Shown: positions 8,899 to 16,423 of the stretch, one piece after another
Numbering within the stretch: position 1 is the stretch's first letter
Layout of the letters: each line of letters starts with the position of its first letter
Assembly: GCA_028875175.1 (NCBI GenBank)
Contig: JAPPFO010000015.1
Coordinates: 1 to 30,528, forward strand
Origin: Chloroflexota bacterium
GTDB lineage: Bacteria; Chloroflexota; UBA11872
Direction: 5' to 3'
Length of the DNA stretch: 30,528 nucleotides
Notes under the pieces: model-generated
What the model was told of the DNA's origin: nothing
Databases searched by the model: none
The model's input: the letters and a program-made list of their open reading frames with translations, nothing else
Position numbers and translations under genes: made by a program

Positions 8899-9108
8899 AT
8901 GAAAGAACCTAACCGGCTCCAAGCATCGGCGTTTCGGTCCAGCCACTTGTCGCGTCGCCGGCTGGCGGCGCTGCTGGCCGCCTCCGCCGGCGCCGTTGCG
9001 ACGCTTTCCGCGTGCGGTGAACCGGAGAAGCGCAAGCCGGGCGGCTACGACTTCCCCGGCGCCGAGAAGGACGGCACGGGCCGCTTCAAGTCGTCGCAGA
9101 CCCTGTAG
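8899..9108 (+). CDS. Mini-lipoprotein C (69 residues, third paralogue)
   Basis: The third copy is on the opposite strand. The start at 8899 is favoured over in-frame starts at 8797 and 8875 because AGAGGAG at 8885-8891 is 7 bases before it, and the resulting length matches the other copies. Residues 17-25 are LSRRRLAAL, the lipobox is LSAC with Cys39, and 31 mature residues follow. The tail keeps GYDFPGAEKDGTGRF but the first part after the cysteine (CGEPEKRKP) differs from A and B. The last codons (SSQTL and the stop) coincide with sequence resembling the antisense of the Gfo/Idh gene. It lies 200 bases upstream of the sialidase-like gene, as copy A lies upstream of the monooxygenase. Function is unknown. 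Confidence 0.8.
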   Translation: MKEPNRLQASAFRSSHLSRRRLAALLAASAGAVATLSACGEPEKRKPGGYDFPGAEKDGTGRFKSSQTL

Positions 9109-9152
9109 TTGGCCCGGGTCGCGATGCGGGCGTTGACCCGAGTCGCCTGGGA
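9090..9152 (-). pseudogene. Short remnant resembling the middle of a Gfo/Idh dehydrogenase gene
   Basis: On the minus strand this 63-base piece encodes QATRVNARIATRANY followed by RVCDD. The intact Gfo/Idh gene has QAARVKARIGTKSHY then QAGDD at 7968-8030. The two DNA stretches align without gaps, and a hand count gives about 47 identical bases of 63. The match fades at both ends, so this is a degraded fragment rather than a gene. It overlaps the last codons of mini-lipoprotein C. It probably records an old duplication of the dehydrogenase / mini-lipoprotein neighbourhood followed by decay. Convergence through shared GC-rich codons is possible but less likely at this length. Confidence 0.45.
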
Positions 9153-9308
9153 AAGGGGCCGCAAGCGAGGCGCCGAACGGGGCGCGCGCCGCCGGTCATC
9201 AAGCAACGGCCCTGCAGGCGGCTTCGGTTCATTGCGCGGAAGGGTGAGGGGGAGCAAGCTCGGGCGGTCCGGTGGGCCGTTTGGTGGCGGATTGGAAATG
9301 AGTGGCCG

Positions 9309-10556
9309 GTGAGCGATGCCGACCTGTCGTCGTACGGCGAGGACGTGCTGCGGACGTCGCCGGATTACGTGGCGTATGTGCCAAAAGGCGGGGCGGCGAA
9401 CGACTGGACGAACCAGCACTTCCTGGTGGTTCGGTCCTGGAGCGGGGCGTTCCTGGCGGTGTGGACGATGGCGACCTTCGAGGGCAAGCCGGACCAGCGG
9501 GTGGTGTTTGCGCGCAGCGACGATGCAGGGGTGACGTGGAGCGCGCCGAGGGTCGTGGACGGACCATCGGGCGACGACGGGCGGATTGCCTCGTGGGGGT
9601 TCCCGGTGCTGGCGCCGGAGCTGCGGCGGGTGTACGTGTTCTATACGAAGAACATCGGCGTGGTGGACGTGCGGGAGGACACGACGGGGCTGCTGGCGTA
9701 CAAGTACTCGGACGACGAAGGGGCGACCTGGAGCCAGCAGCTGAACCTGCCGATCGAGCGTTCGGCGATCAGTCCCACGGACCCGGGGACACCGGAGAAC
9801 TGGATCTGCTACCAGATGCCGATCCTGAATCCGCGGGGCGAGGTGGTGTGCGGGTTCACGCGCTGGGCCAGCACCGCGTACCACGTGGAGCCGCACCTGT
9901 TTCAGCGGCACTCGGAGTGCTGGTTCCTGCGGTTCGACAACATCCTGACGGAGAGGGATCCGGCGCGGCTGCGGGTGAGCACCTGGCCAAAGGCGCCGCA
10001 CGGGATCCGGGTGCCGAAGCCGGGGGACCCGGAGCACAGCATTGCGCAGGAGCCGTCGATCCAGAACCTGCCGGACGGGCGGATGATGTGCCTGCTGCGG
10101 ACGCTGACGGGGTATGCCTGGTGGTCGGTGTCGAAGGACGCCGGGGAATCGTGGTCGGAGGCGGAGGTGTTGCGTTTCGCGTCGGACGGGCGGCCGGTGC
10201 CGCATCCGATCTCGCCTTGTCCGCTGTACCGGCTGAGCGACGGCCGTTACCTGCTGATCTTCCACAACAACGTGGGAACGGCGCACGGGGGCGAGGGGCC
10301 GCACGACTCGAAGCGGAACCGGCGCCCGGCGTGGTTCAGCATCGGGACGGTAAGGGACTCAGTGGAGGGTCAGCCGCTGGCCTTCAGCGAGCCGCGAGTG
10401 CTGGCGGACAACGACGGGGTGGAGCTGCCACCGGAAGGTCACACCCAGGTGGCGACCTACGGCAGCCTGTTTGAGCACGAGGGACGGATCATCTGGTGGT
10501 ACCCGGACCGGAAGCACTACCTGGTGGGCAAGATCTTGAACGACCTGCTCGCGTGA
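9309..10556 (+). CDS. Sialidase / BNR-repeat-like protein
   Basis: This 415-residue protein has the six-bladed propeller look of sialidases and related exo-glycosidase-like proteins. Three Asp-box motifs (S-x-D-x-G-x-x-W) are visible: SDDAGVTW at 70-77, SDDEGATW at 134-141 and SKDAGESW at 275-282. No signal peptide or lipobox is seen, so it seems cytoplasmic. The GTG start at 9309 has only a weak ribosome binding site, so the true start could differ slightly. The gene follows mini-lipoprotein C and precedes the M20 peptidase by 29 bases, suggesting co-transcription. Many bacterial proteins of this fold in sugar-catabolism loci are not true neuraminidases. I assign the fold with confidence, but the activity only tentatively. 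Confidence 0.82.
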   Translation: MSDADLSSYGEDVLRTSPDYVAYVPKGGAANDWTNQHFLVVRSWSGAFLAVWTMATFEGKPDQRVVFARSDDAGVTWSAPRVVDGPSGDDGRIASWGFPVLAPELRRVYVFYTKNIGVVDVREDTTGLLAYKYSDDEGATWSQQLNLPIERSAISPTDPGTPENWICYQMPILNPRGEVVCGFTRWASTAYHVEPHLFQRHSECWFLRFDNILTERDPARLRVSTWPKAPHGIRVPKPGDPEHSIAQEPSIQNLPDGRMMCLLRTLTGYAWWSVSKDAGESWSEAEVLRFASDGRPVPHPISPCPLYRLSDGRYLLIFHNNVGTAHGGEGPHDSKRNRRPAWFSIGTVRDSVEGQPLAFSEPRVLADNDGVELPPEGHTQVATYGSLFEHEGRIIWWYPDRKHYLVGKILNDLLA

Positions 10557-10585
10557 CGAGCGACCGCCCCGGGAGCGATTGACTC

Positions 10586-11710
10586 ATGCCCACTTCCGAG
10601 TCGAGCGGATCGACGCCGCTGCTGCCGCTGAATTGGGAGCGGTTGCTGCAGGGGTTTGTGGACATTCTGAGCGTGGATAGCTACTGGGGGAACGAGGACC
10701 GGGTGGTGGCGATCATCCAGCCGCGGTTGGAGGCAGCGGGGTTGGTTTGCCGGCGGGACCAGATCGGGAACCTGATCTGCCGCTGGCCGGCAAACGGCAA
10801 GGACTCGCCACCGATCATGCTGAACGCGCACATGGACACGGTGTTGCCGACGCCGGAGATGACACCGGTGGTGAAGGCGGACGCGGTGTATTCAGACGGC
10901 TCGAGCGTGCTGGGCGCGGACGACAAGGCAGGGGTGGCGGCGATGGTGGAAGCGGTGGCGATGGTGGACGAGTCAGGACTGCCGCACGGGCCGATCGACC
11001 TGGTGTTTACGGTGGGCGAGGACGTGGGGCAGTTTGGGGCGGCCGCGTTCGATCCGAGCGACGTGGAGTCGCGGGTGGCGCTGGTGCTGGACTTTGGCGG
11101 ACCGGTGGGCGTGATCTGCGACCGGCAGGCGGCGGCGTGCAATTTCGATGTGACGTTTCACGGCAACGCGGCGGCGGCGGCGCATCCCGAGACCGGCAAA
11201 AGCGCGGTGAGCATGATGGCGCAGGCGGTCGACCGGATGCCGCTGGGGCCGGTGGACGAGCTGACAGTGGCCAACGTGGGGATCGTGTCAGGCGGGGACG
11301 CTCGGAACATCATCCCGCCGCAGGCGAAGCTGGTGGCGCAGGCGCGGGCCCTGACGCAGGAGGCGCTGGACCGGCAGGTGGCGGCGATGCGCACGGCGCT
11401 GGAGGACGGGGCGGCGGCGTTTGGCGGCCAGGTGGAGATCGAGACGGAGCAGCGGTTCAAGCCGACGCAGTTCGGTCACGATCACCCGGCGCTGCAGGCG
11501 GCGTATGCGGGAGTCCAGGCGGCGGGTCTGGAGCCTCGGTTCGTGCATACGTTCGGCGGCAGCGACGCGCAGAACTTCAACGAGAAGGGGATCGACTCGG
11601 CGATCCTGGGCACGGGGTACCAGGACATTCACTCGATCAACGAATGGATGCCGCACGCGGAGCTGCGCAAGCTGACGCAGGTGACGGCGCAGGTGATCCT
11701 CAACACCTGA
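10586..11710 (+). CDS. M20-family metallopeptidase, PepT-like
   Basis: This 374-residue enzyme belongs to the di-zinc M20 family, which cleaves small peptides or N-acyl amino acids. Metal and catalytic positions are visible: His82 and Asp84 in AHMDT, the bridging Asp in LGADDKAG (109-116), Glu145-Asp146 in TVGEDVG (general base and ligand), Asp159 in LVLDFGG, and a late His in QDIHSINEW. The central lid domain between the two catalytic halves is present and the length is normal. A GGGAG element lies about 10 bases before the ATG. It probably shares a transcript with the sialidase-like gene upstream (29-base gap). The C-terminus is convergent with the YceI-like gene. Peptide specificity cannot be decided. 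Confidence 0.9.
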   Translation: MPTSESSGSTPLLPLNWERLLQGFVDILSVDSYWGNEDRVVAIIQPRLEAAGLVCRRDQIGNLICRWPANGKDSPPIMLNAHMDTVLPTPEMTPVVKADAVYSDGSSVLGADDKAGVAAMVEAVAMVDESGLPHGPIDLVFTVGEDVGQFGAAAFDPSDVESRVALVLDFGGPVGVICDRQAAACNFDVTFHGNAAAAAHPETGKSAVSMMAQAVDRMPLGPVDELTVANVGIVSGGDARNIIPPQAKLVAQARALTQEALDRQVAAMRTALEDGAAAFGGQVEIETEQRFKPTQFGHDHPALQAAYAGVQAAGLEPRFVHTFGGSDAQNFNEKGIDSAILGTGYQDIHSINEWMPHAELRKLTQVTAQVILNT

Positions 11711-11737
11711 CGACCGAACACGGATGAGGGCACCCAC

Positions 11738-11751
11738 TAGGGGCACCCCTA
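11738..11751. terminator. Weak inverted repeat in a convergent gap
   Basis: TAGGGG and CCCCTA flank two bases between the convergent M20 peptidase and YceI-like genes. The repeat could fold as a short GC-rich stem with a tight loop. There is no T-run on either strand, so it is only a possible factor-independent pause site. Confidence 0.2.
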
Positions 11752-11776
11752 CCGGGTTCGGCGTTGGCCGGTTCGG

Positions 11777-12634
11777 CTACTGCTCGACGGCGGTGGCGAC
11801 GAACTTGATGCCGAGGAGGACTTCCTCGCTGACCTCCGCGACGAAGGGTGGCATGGCCACGGCCAGGTCGTAGGTGGAGCGCAGGATCGTGGCCTCGGCC
11901 GTGCCCTCCAGGCGGTCCTCAGCCACCACGGTGACCGTGGCTGCAAACCGCTCCTCGGCGGTGATGTCGCGGATCTTGAGGTCGCCGACGATGGTGAAGG
12001 TGGCCGTGTCGCCGACGGATACCGAGTCAGGCAGACCCTCGAGCGCGGTGGGCGTGAAGTCCACGAACTCGTAGCGGTCCTCGGCCGAATTCAGAACGCG
12101 GGATCGGGTGGCGCGGTCGCGGCGTTCCTCGTCAGTCGCGAGGGTGCGCACGTTGATGCGGATCACGCCGACTTGCGAAGCCGCGGTGTTCGCGAAGTCC
12201 AGGATGATGTCGCCGGCGACTTGGTCGGTAATACCGACGACGCGGAATGGTTCGCCACGCAGGATCTCGTCGATTTCGTAGCGGGCCTCGGACTCGTCGG
12301 AAATGATGCGGAAGAGGGTGGCGTCGCCGGTGGGCTGTGCGGCGGCGGGCGCCTGGGTGGCCTCGACCTGCGGCGCCTCCGTGGTAGGTGCGGCGGTCGC
12401 AGGGGCAGCCGTGGCTGGCGCAGCGGTCGCCGGGGCAGCCGTAGCCGGCGCAGCGGTGGCCGGGGCGGCGGTGGCCGGCGGGAGGGTGAGTTGGGGCGCG
12501 GAGATCGGCTGGCTGGCCTCGCCGGTGCCGCCGGTGAAAAAGATGAACAGCCAGGCAATGCCGGCGACGGCAATGCCCAGCAGGATGACGACGGCCGCCG
12601 CGCGGACCAATCGGTTATTCATGAGCTCGCCCAT
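11777..12634 (-). CDS. Membrane-anchored YceI-like protein with a PATAA repeat linker
   Basis: This 285-residue protein has a short basic N-terminus, one membrane segment (about residues 12-33), a low-complexity linker with six PATAA repeats (about 50-80) and a C-terminal domain of about 180 residues. The last domain looks like the YceI lipid-binding beta-barrel: RYEIDEIL near its start, paired beta-strands, RTLATDEERRDRATR and GDLKIRDIT, and a closing strand. YceI proteins bind isoprenoid-like lipids in the envelope. The anchor plus linker would place the barrel outside the membrane. The ATG at 12634 has no strong ribosome binding site and an ATG four codons later is an alternative. It is convergent with the M20 peptidase and divergent from the methyltransferase. 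Fold call is good; ligand unknown. Confidence 0.8.
   Translation of the reverse strand: MGELMNNRLVRAAAVVILLGIAVAGIAWLFIFFTGGTGEASQPISAPQLTLPPATAAPATAAPATAAPATAAPATAAPATAAPTTEAPQVEATQAPAAAQPTGDATLFRIISDESEARYEIDEILRGEPFRVVGITDQVAGDIILDFANTAASQVGVIRINVRTLATDEERRDRATRSRVLNSAEDRYEFVDFTPTALEGLPDSVSVGDTATFTIVGDLKIRDITAEERFAATVTVVAEDRLEGTAEATILRSTYDLAVAMPPFVAEVSEEVLLGIKFVATAVEQ
12389..12478. repeat. Six tandem 15-base repeats encoding PATAA
   Basis: Six consecutive 15-base units alternate between two close variants (CGCAGCGGTCGCCGG and GGCAGCCGTAGCCGG types). On the minus strand they encode six PATAA units in the linker of the YceI-like protein. Copy number could vary by slippage without breaking the frame, changing only the length of the tether. 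Confidence 0.9.
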
Positions 12635-12898
12635 CGGGATGACCCGTCCTCAATGCGCCAAAGCGTCGCGCACGCCGCGCCGGCTGTCTGTGGTGAATAA
12701 TCCAATCATTGCAGTCTCCGAGACGGGTTGCGTAATCCGTCTTGCCTGGCAGGGAGCTCTGGGCCAGCGCCCCGGTGGGAGCGGAACGCCTGTGAGACTT
12801 GCTATCCACCAGACCCGACGGGGATGCCCGGTCCGCGGTGGCCCTGCCGACGATGCTCGTGCGATGCCTCGAGCAGTTCAAACAACGGAGGCTGACGA

Positions 12899-13507
12899 GT
12901 GACGAACAAGGCTGACCGCGAGGCCTACTTTCGCGAGGTCGAGCTGACGATTCGCGACTACTACCTGGCCGACCCGAGCAACCCCTACCGCCAGTCCGGA
13001 AAAACCGGCGGGGCAGAGCACTGGGAGACCACGCGCTGCTGCATTGCCGAGGCTGTCAACGCCGACGGCGACTACCTGGACCTGGGCTGCGCCAACGGCC
13101 TCCTGCTCGAATCGCTCGTGGGTTGGTGCGCCGGTCGCGGCTACACGATCACGCCCCACGGCGTCGACTTCGTCCCTGAACTGATTAACCTGGCCAAACA
13201 GCGACTCCCGGCCTATGCCGCCAACTTCCACGTCGCCAACACCTTCTTCTGGCAGTCGCCGCAGCGCTACCGCTTTGTTCAACTGCTATTGGATGCGGTA
13301 CCGCCGGCTGACGAGCACGCCTACGTTGCCAGAGCTCTGCACGAGATTGTGGCCGCTCCGGGACGACTCATCGTGTCGGTATACGGCCAGGGGACGTCAG
13401 CCACGCCGGAGGTGGCGGTGGAATCGCTGGATGGTCTTGGATTTAAGGCTGCCGGAGCCACAGCTTGCGTATCGGCTTCCGTGGCGTGGATCGACAAGGA
13501 CCCGTAA
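12899..13507 (+). CDS. Class I SAM-dependent methyltransferase
   Basis: This 202-residue protein is a small class I methyltransferase. Motif I, the SAM-binding loop, is DLGCANG at 61-67, after a roughly 60-residue helical N-terminus. VDFVPELINLAKQRLP follows as the second strand and helix, where an acidic residue contacts the ribose. The usual later motifs are weaker, and the short C-terminal half gives no hint of a DNA or rRNA target. Translation starts at GTG 12899 with GGAGG 7 bases before it. A 103-base gap separates it from the DUF4268 gene. Nothing shows which molecule is methylated. Confidence 0.82.
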   Translation: MTNKADREAYFREVELTIRDYYLADPSNPYRQSGKTGGAEHWETTRCCIAEAVNADGDYLDLGCANGLLLESLVGWCAGRGYTITPHGVDFVPELINLAKQRLPAYAANFHVANTFFWQSPQRYRFVQLLLDAVPPADEHAYVARALHEIVAAPGRLIVSVYGQGTSATPEVAVESLDGLGFKAAGATACVSASVAWIDKDP

Positions 13508-13610
13508 CGAAGCACCTGGTGACGATCGCTATGCTGGCCGCCCTACGCAGACGTTCTTTGCCGCTTCGACCGCGCTCCGAGGATGCACCGAAAGGCCAGG
13601 AGCTCTTGTT

Positions 13611-14594
13611 ATGCCCGACTCAGCGATCTCGATCCTTGAACCCGTTGACCTGCGCACGGTCTGGCCGGATGAATCGAGCGACTTCACGCCATGGTTGGCC
13701 GAGCCGGAGAATCTGACGCGGCTGGGTGATGAGCTGGGGCTGACGCTGGAGCCGCGGGGGACGGAGCAGGCCGTGGGCAGCTTCAGCGCTGACATCCTCT
13801 GCCGGCGGCTGGACGGAGGGAGCGATGAGGAGTCGTGGGTCGTAATCGAGAACCAGTATGGACGGACCGATCACGATCACCTGGGCAAGCTGCTGACGTA
13901 TGCCGCTGGTCTAAAAGCTCGAACGGTGGTTTGGATTGCGGAGGAGTTTCGCGACGAGCACCGGGCAGCGCTGGACTTGCTGAACGCGAGTACCACGCAG
14001 GATTACGCGTACTTCGGTGTGGAGATCGAGTTGCTGAAGATCGACTCCTCCCTTCCCGCCCCCCGATTCAACCTCGTCGTCCAGCCAAACGACTGGGCAA
14101 GGACGGTAAAGCCAATCGGCACCGGCGGCAAGTTGAGCGAAACAAGGCAACTGCAGCTTGACTTCTGGACAGGCTTTCAGCGGCTTATGGAGTCGGACAC
14201 CGAGATTCCGGTCACTCAACCCGCACCGAGGCCGTATGTCACACACCGAGTCGGACTAGCAGGAGTCAGAGTCGTTTCCTTCTTTACGACATGGAATTCC
14301 GCCACACAGAACTATGCGACTGGCGAAGTGCGGGTTGCATTGGAGTTCTTTGGTAGCTCTCATCAAGAGCGATTCGACCAGCTTGCCGAACAGGCGGACC
14401 TGATCAGAAATGAGGCTGGACAGCCCTATCTGTGGCAGCCATGGGAGTCAGAATCCATTCACCGAGTCATGATTCGAAAGAACGCGGAGTTTGAGAGTCG
14501 CCAGGAGTGGCCCGAGTATCAGGCTTGGCTGAAGACCGAGGTGGAGCGAATGTTCGAGGTTTTGGTTCCCAAAGCCAAGGAACTCGTCGGCTGA
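13611..14594 (+). CDS. DUF4268 / PD-(D/E)XK nuclease-like protein
   Basis: This is a 327-residue protein starting at ATG 13611 with AGGAG (13598-13602) 8 bases upstream. The open frame runs much further 5', but that part overlaps the methyltransferase in another frame and has no start signal. The N-terminal half looks like a restriction-endonuclease fold: SFSADIL with Asp61, then VVIENQYG with Glu80 and Gln82, then the conserved DHDHLGKLLTYAAG (87-100). The C-terminal half (FWTGFQRLM onward) fits the DUF4268 region. Members are often annotated as uncharacterised or defence-associated nucleases. Codon use is less GC-rich than neighbouring genes after about 14000. Catalytic activity is inferred only. 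Confidence 0.8.
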   Translation: MPDSAISILEPVDLRTVWPDESSDFTPWLAEPENLTRLGDELGLTLEPRGTEQAVGSFSADILCRRLDGGSDEESWVVIENQYGRTDHDHLGKLLTYAAGLKARTVVWIAEEFRDEHRAALDLLNASTTQDYAYFGVEIELLKIDSSLPAPRFNLVVQPNDWARTVKPIGTGGKLSETRQLQLDFWTGFQRLMESDTEIPVTQPAPRPYVTHRVGLAGVRVVSFFTTWNSATQNYATGEVRVALEFFGSSHQERFDQLAEQADLIRNEAGQPYLWQPWESESIHRVMIRKNAEFESRQEWPEYQAWLKTEVERMFEVLVPKAKELVG

Positions 14595-14597
14595 CAA

Positions 14598-14609
14598 CCT
14601 GACGTCAGG
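14598..14609. other. Perfect 12-base palindrome between convergent genes
   Basis: CCTGACGTCAGG is a perfect palindrome in the 26-base gap between the DUF4268 gene and the convergent membrane-anchored unknown gene. It has no loop or T-run, so it is a poor terminator. It may be a protein-binding site or chance. Confidence 0.3.
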
Positions 14610-14620
14610 ACTGGCGGCGC

Positions 14621-15352
14621 TTACGGCTCTCCCAGGGCGTCGGCGTCGAGGGGGCTGCTGGGGAGGGTGTTGTAGCGGAAGGCGGCGTCGAGGACGCCGT
14701 TGAGCTGGCGTCGGCGGCTGCCAGCGTCGACGGTATCGGCGGTGGGCCGGACGGTAGCTTGCCAGTACTGGTGGGCGGCGACGGCATAGCTACTGAGGAC
14801 GTTGTGAAGCCTGAAGTGATAACTGGAGGCGATTCCGGGCGGGGTGAGCTGCTCCAGATCCTCCTCCGTTGCCCTGGCAAGGTCGGCCAGCGCCAGCAGC
14901 GCCACCAACCGCCGCTCATCGCTGACGGTTCCGCGACGATGGGCCACATTGATGAGGCTGACATAGGCCGCGCCGCTCTCAAACCGGCGGCGCAGCCGGT
15001 CGGTGGCATCGGTATAGGCGGAGAGCCGGGTGTTGCTGGCCGTTCGGGCTACGGTTGGCCTGGCGGTCACGCCTAACGCCCGGCTGGCACGGCGGACGGT
15101 GGTCGCGTCAATCAGCGGCACGGCTGACGACGCGGCAGCGGCGGTAGGCGTTGGGCGCTGCTGAACGGGACGCGGCGTGGCCACCGGGCGACGTTCAGCC
15201 GAAGGCGAGCCTGGAGCGGTGGTACCGAGCACCGCAAGTAGCGCAACGGCCATTGCCACGGCTCCGAAGGTCGCGAGGGCCACCGCGGTGCCGCCGGGCA
15301 GCGGCAGGCGGTGGAGGGCGCCCCGCCGCGCGGCGTCCACGCGCCGGAGCAT
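14621..15352 (-). CDS. Membrane-anchored protein of unknown function, downstream of trxB
   Basis: This 243-residue protein is not recognised. A basic N-terminus (residues 1-20, rich in Arg) precedes one strong membrane segment at about 22-45, then a Pro/Thr/Ala-rich linker (about 46-75) and a helical domain of roughly 150 residues rich in Ala, Arg and Leu. The domain would lie outside the membrane. It has no cysteine, so it is not an obvious thiol-redox partner. It starts only 6 bases after the thioredoxin reductase stop, so both are almost certainly on one transcript. Its ribosome binding site is weak, which is compatible with translational coupling. Membership of the redox operon is the only functional hint. 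Confidence 0.7.
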   Translation of the reverse strand: MLRRVDAARRGALHRLPLPGGTAVALATFGAVAMAVALLAVLGTTAPGSPSAERRPVATPRPVQQRPTPTAAAASSAVPLIDATTVRRASRALGVTARPTVARTASNTRLSAYTDATDRLRRRFESGAAYVSLINVAHRRGTVSDERRLVALLALADLARATEEDLEQLTPPGIASSYHFRLHNVLSSYAVAAHQYWQATVRPTADTVDAGSRRRQLNGVLDAAFRYNTLPSSPLDADALGEP

Positions 15353-15358
15353 GTAGCG

Positions 15359-16306
15359 CTATCCGCTGGCGGCGCCGGCCGCGGCGGGCTGCTGGCTTTC
15401 GAGCCGGGCGATGAACTTCTCGGCTTCCATGGCGGCCTGGCAGCCCTCGCCGGCCGACGTGATGGCCTGGCGGAAGTAGTGGTCCTGGGCCTCGCCGGCC
15501 ACAAACACACCTTCGACGTTGGTGTGCATATAGCGGTTGGAGATGACGTAGCCGTCCTCGTCCATTTCGAGTTTGCCCTTGAAGATTTCGGTGTTCGGGT
15601 CGTGGCCGATGAAGATGAAGAGGCCCTCGGTGGGGAAGTCGGACTCCTCGCCGGACTTGACGTTGCGGAGCCGGAGAGATTCCACGGCTTCGCCTCCCTG
15701 GACGCCTTCAACGACGCTGTCCCAAATGAAGTCGATCTTGGGCTCCGCGCGGGCACGGTCCTGCAAGTAGGGCCCGGCGCGCAATTGGTCGCGGCGATGA
15801 ATGACGGTGACCCTGGAGGCGAAGCGGGTGAGAAACAGGCCCTCCTGGAGGGCACTGTCACCGCCACCAACCACGGCCACGGGCTGGTCTTTGAAGAACG
15901 CCCCGTCGCAGGTGGCGCAAACGGAAACGCCGCGTCCCCAGAGTTCCTGCTCGCCGGGGATGCCTAACAGCCGGGGACTGGCGCCGGTGGCGACGATGAC
16001 CGTGCGAGCCGAGTAAGTGTCGGCACGGCCGGTGAGGGTGAATGGCGGGCCGTCAAAGTCGACCTCGGTAATCTGGTCGTAGACGATTTCGGCGCCAAAA
16101 CGCTCGGCCTGGCCCTGCATGCGCGAGGTGAGGTCGGGGCCGGTGATTTCCTCGAAGCCGGGATAGTTCTCGACGTCGTAGGTGGTGGCGATCTGGCCGC
16201 CGAGGGCATCGCCGGTAAAGACCAGCGTGGAGAGGTTGGCTCGCGCCGCGTAGATGGCGGCGGTCAGTCCAGCCGGCCCGGAACCCAGAATCGCGACATC
16301 GTGCAT
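15359..16306 (-). CDS. trxB: Thioredoxin reductase (NADPH)
   Basis: This 315-residue flavoprotein transfers electrons from NADPH through FAD and a disulfide to thioredoxin. The FAD motif GSGPAG is at 8-13, the redox-active CATC at 130-133 (followed by DG, as usual), and the NADPH motif GGGDSA at 147-152, with HRRDQLRA about twenty residues later binding the NADP phosphate. The C-terminal FAD-contact motif appears as GVFVAGEAQD, with Glu where many members have Asp. Length is normal. No thioredoxin gene is adjacent. The next gene on the strand encodes a membrane-anchored unknown protein. Upstream, 117 bases separate it from the divergent solute-binding lipoprotein, so both promoters lie in 16307-16423. 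Confidence 0.95.
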   Translation of the reverse strand: MHDVAILGSGPAGLTAAIYAARANLSTLVFTGDALGGQIATTYDVENYPGFEEITGPDLTSRMQGQAERFGAEIVYDQITEVDFDGPPFTLTGRADTYSARTVIVATGASPRLLGIPGEQELWGRGVSVCATCDGAFFKDQPVAVVGGGDSALQEGLFLTRFASRVTVIHRRDQLRAGPYLQDRARAEPKIDFIWDSVVEGVQGGEAVESLRLRNVKSGEESDFPTEGLFIFIGHDPNTEIFKGKLEMDEDGYVISNRYMHTNVEGVFVAGEAQDHYFRQAITSAGEGCQAAMEAEKFIARLESQQPAAAGAASG

Positions 16307-16423
16307 CGGGTCCTCCCGTACCTGACGCTTGCGGAGTGGCCTGGCACCCGCTCACGTAGCATCGTCGCATGACAGCCGAACAGGCTCGGCACAAATCCTG
16401 ACACATCGCGACCGATCACCCTG

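Noticed and set aside
9045..10304. 419-codon minus-strand frame across the sialidase-like gene
   Set aside because: Most of it is an antisense shadow. Only its last part resembles a real protein, and that part is reported separately as a Gfo/Idh remnant.
12389..12478. Tandem 15-base repeats considered as a CRISPR or satellite array
   Set aside because: They have no spacers and encode an in-frame PATAA linker of the YceI-like protein.
13215..13610. N-terminal extension of the DUF4268 gene
   Set aside because: It overlaps the methyltransferase gene in another frame and lacks a ribosome binding site, while ATG 13611 has a good one.
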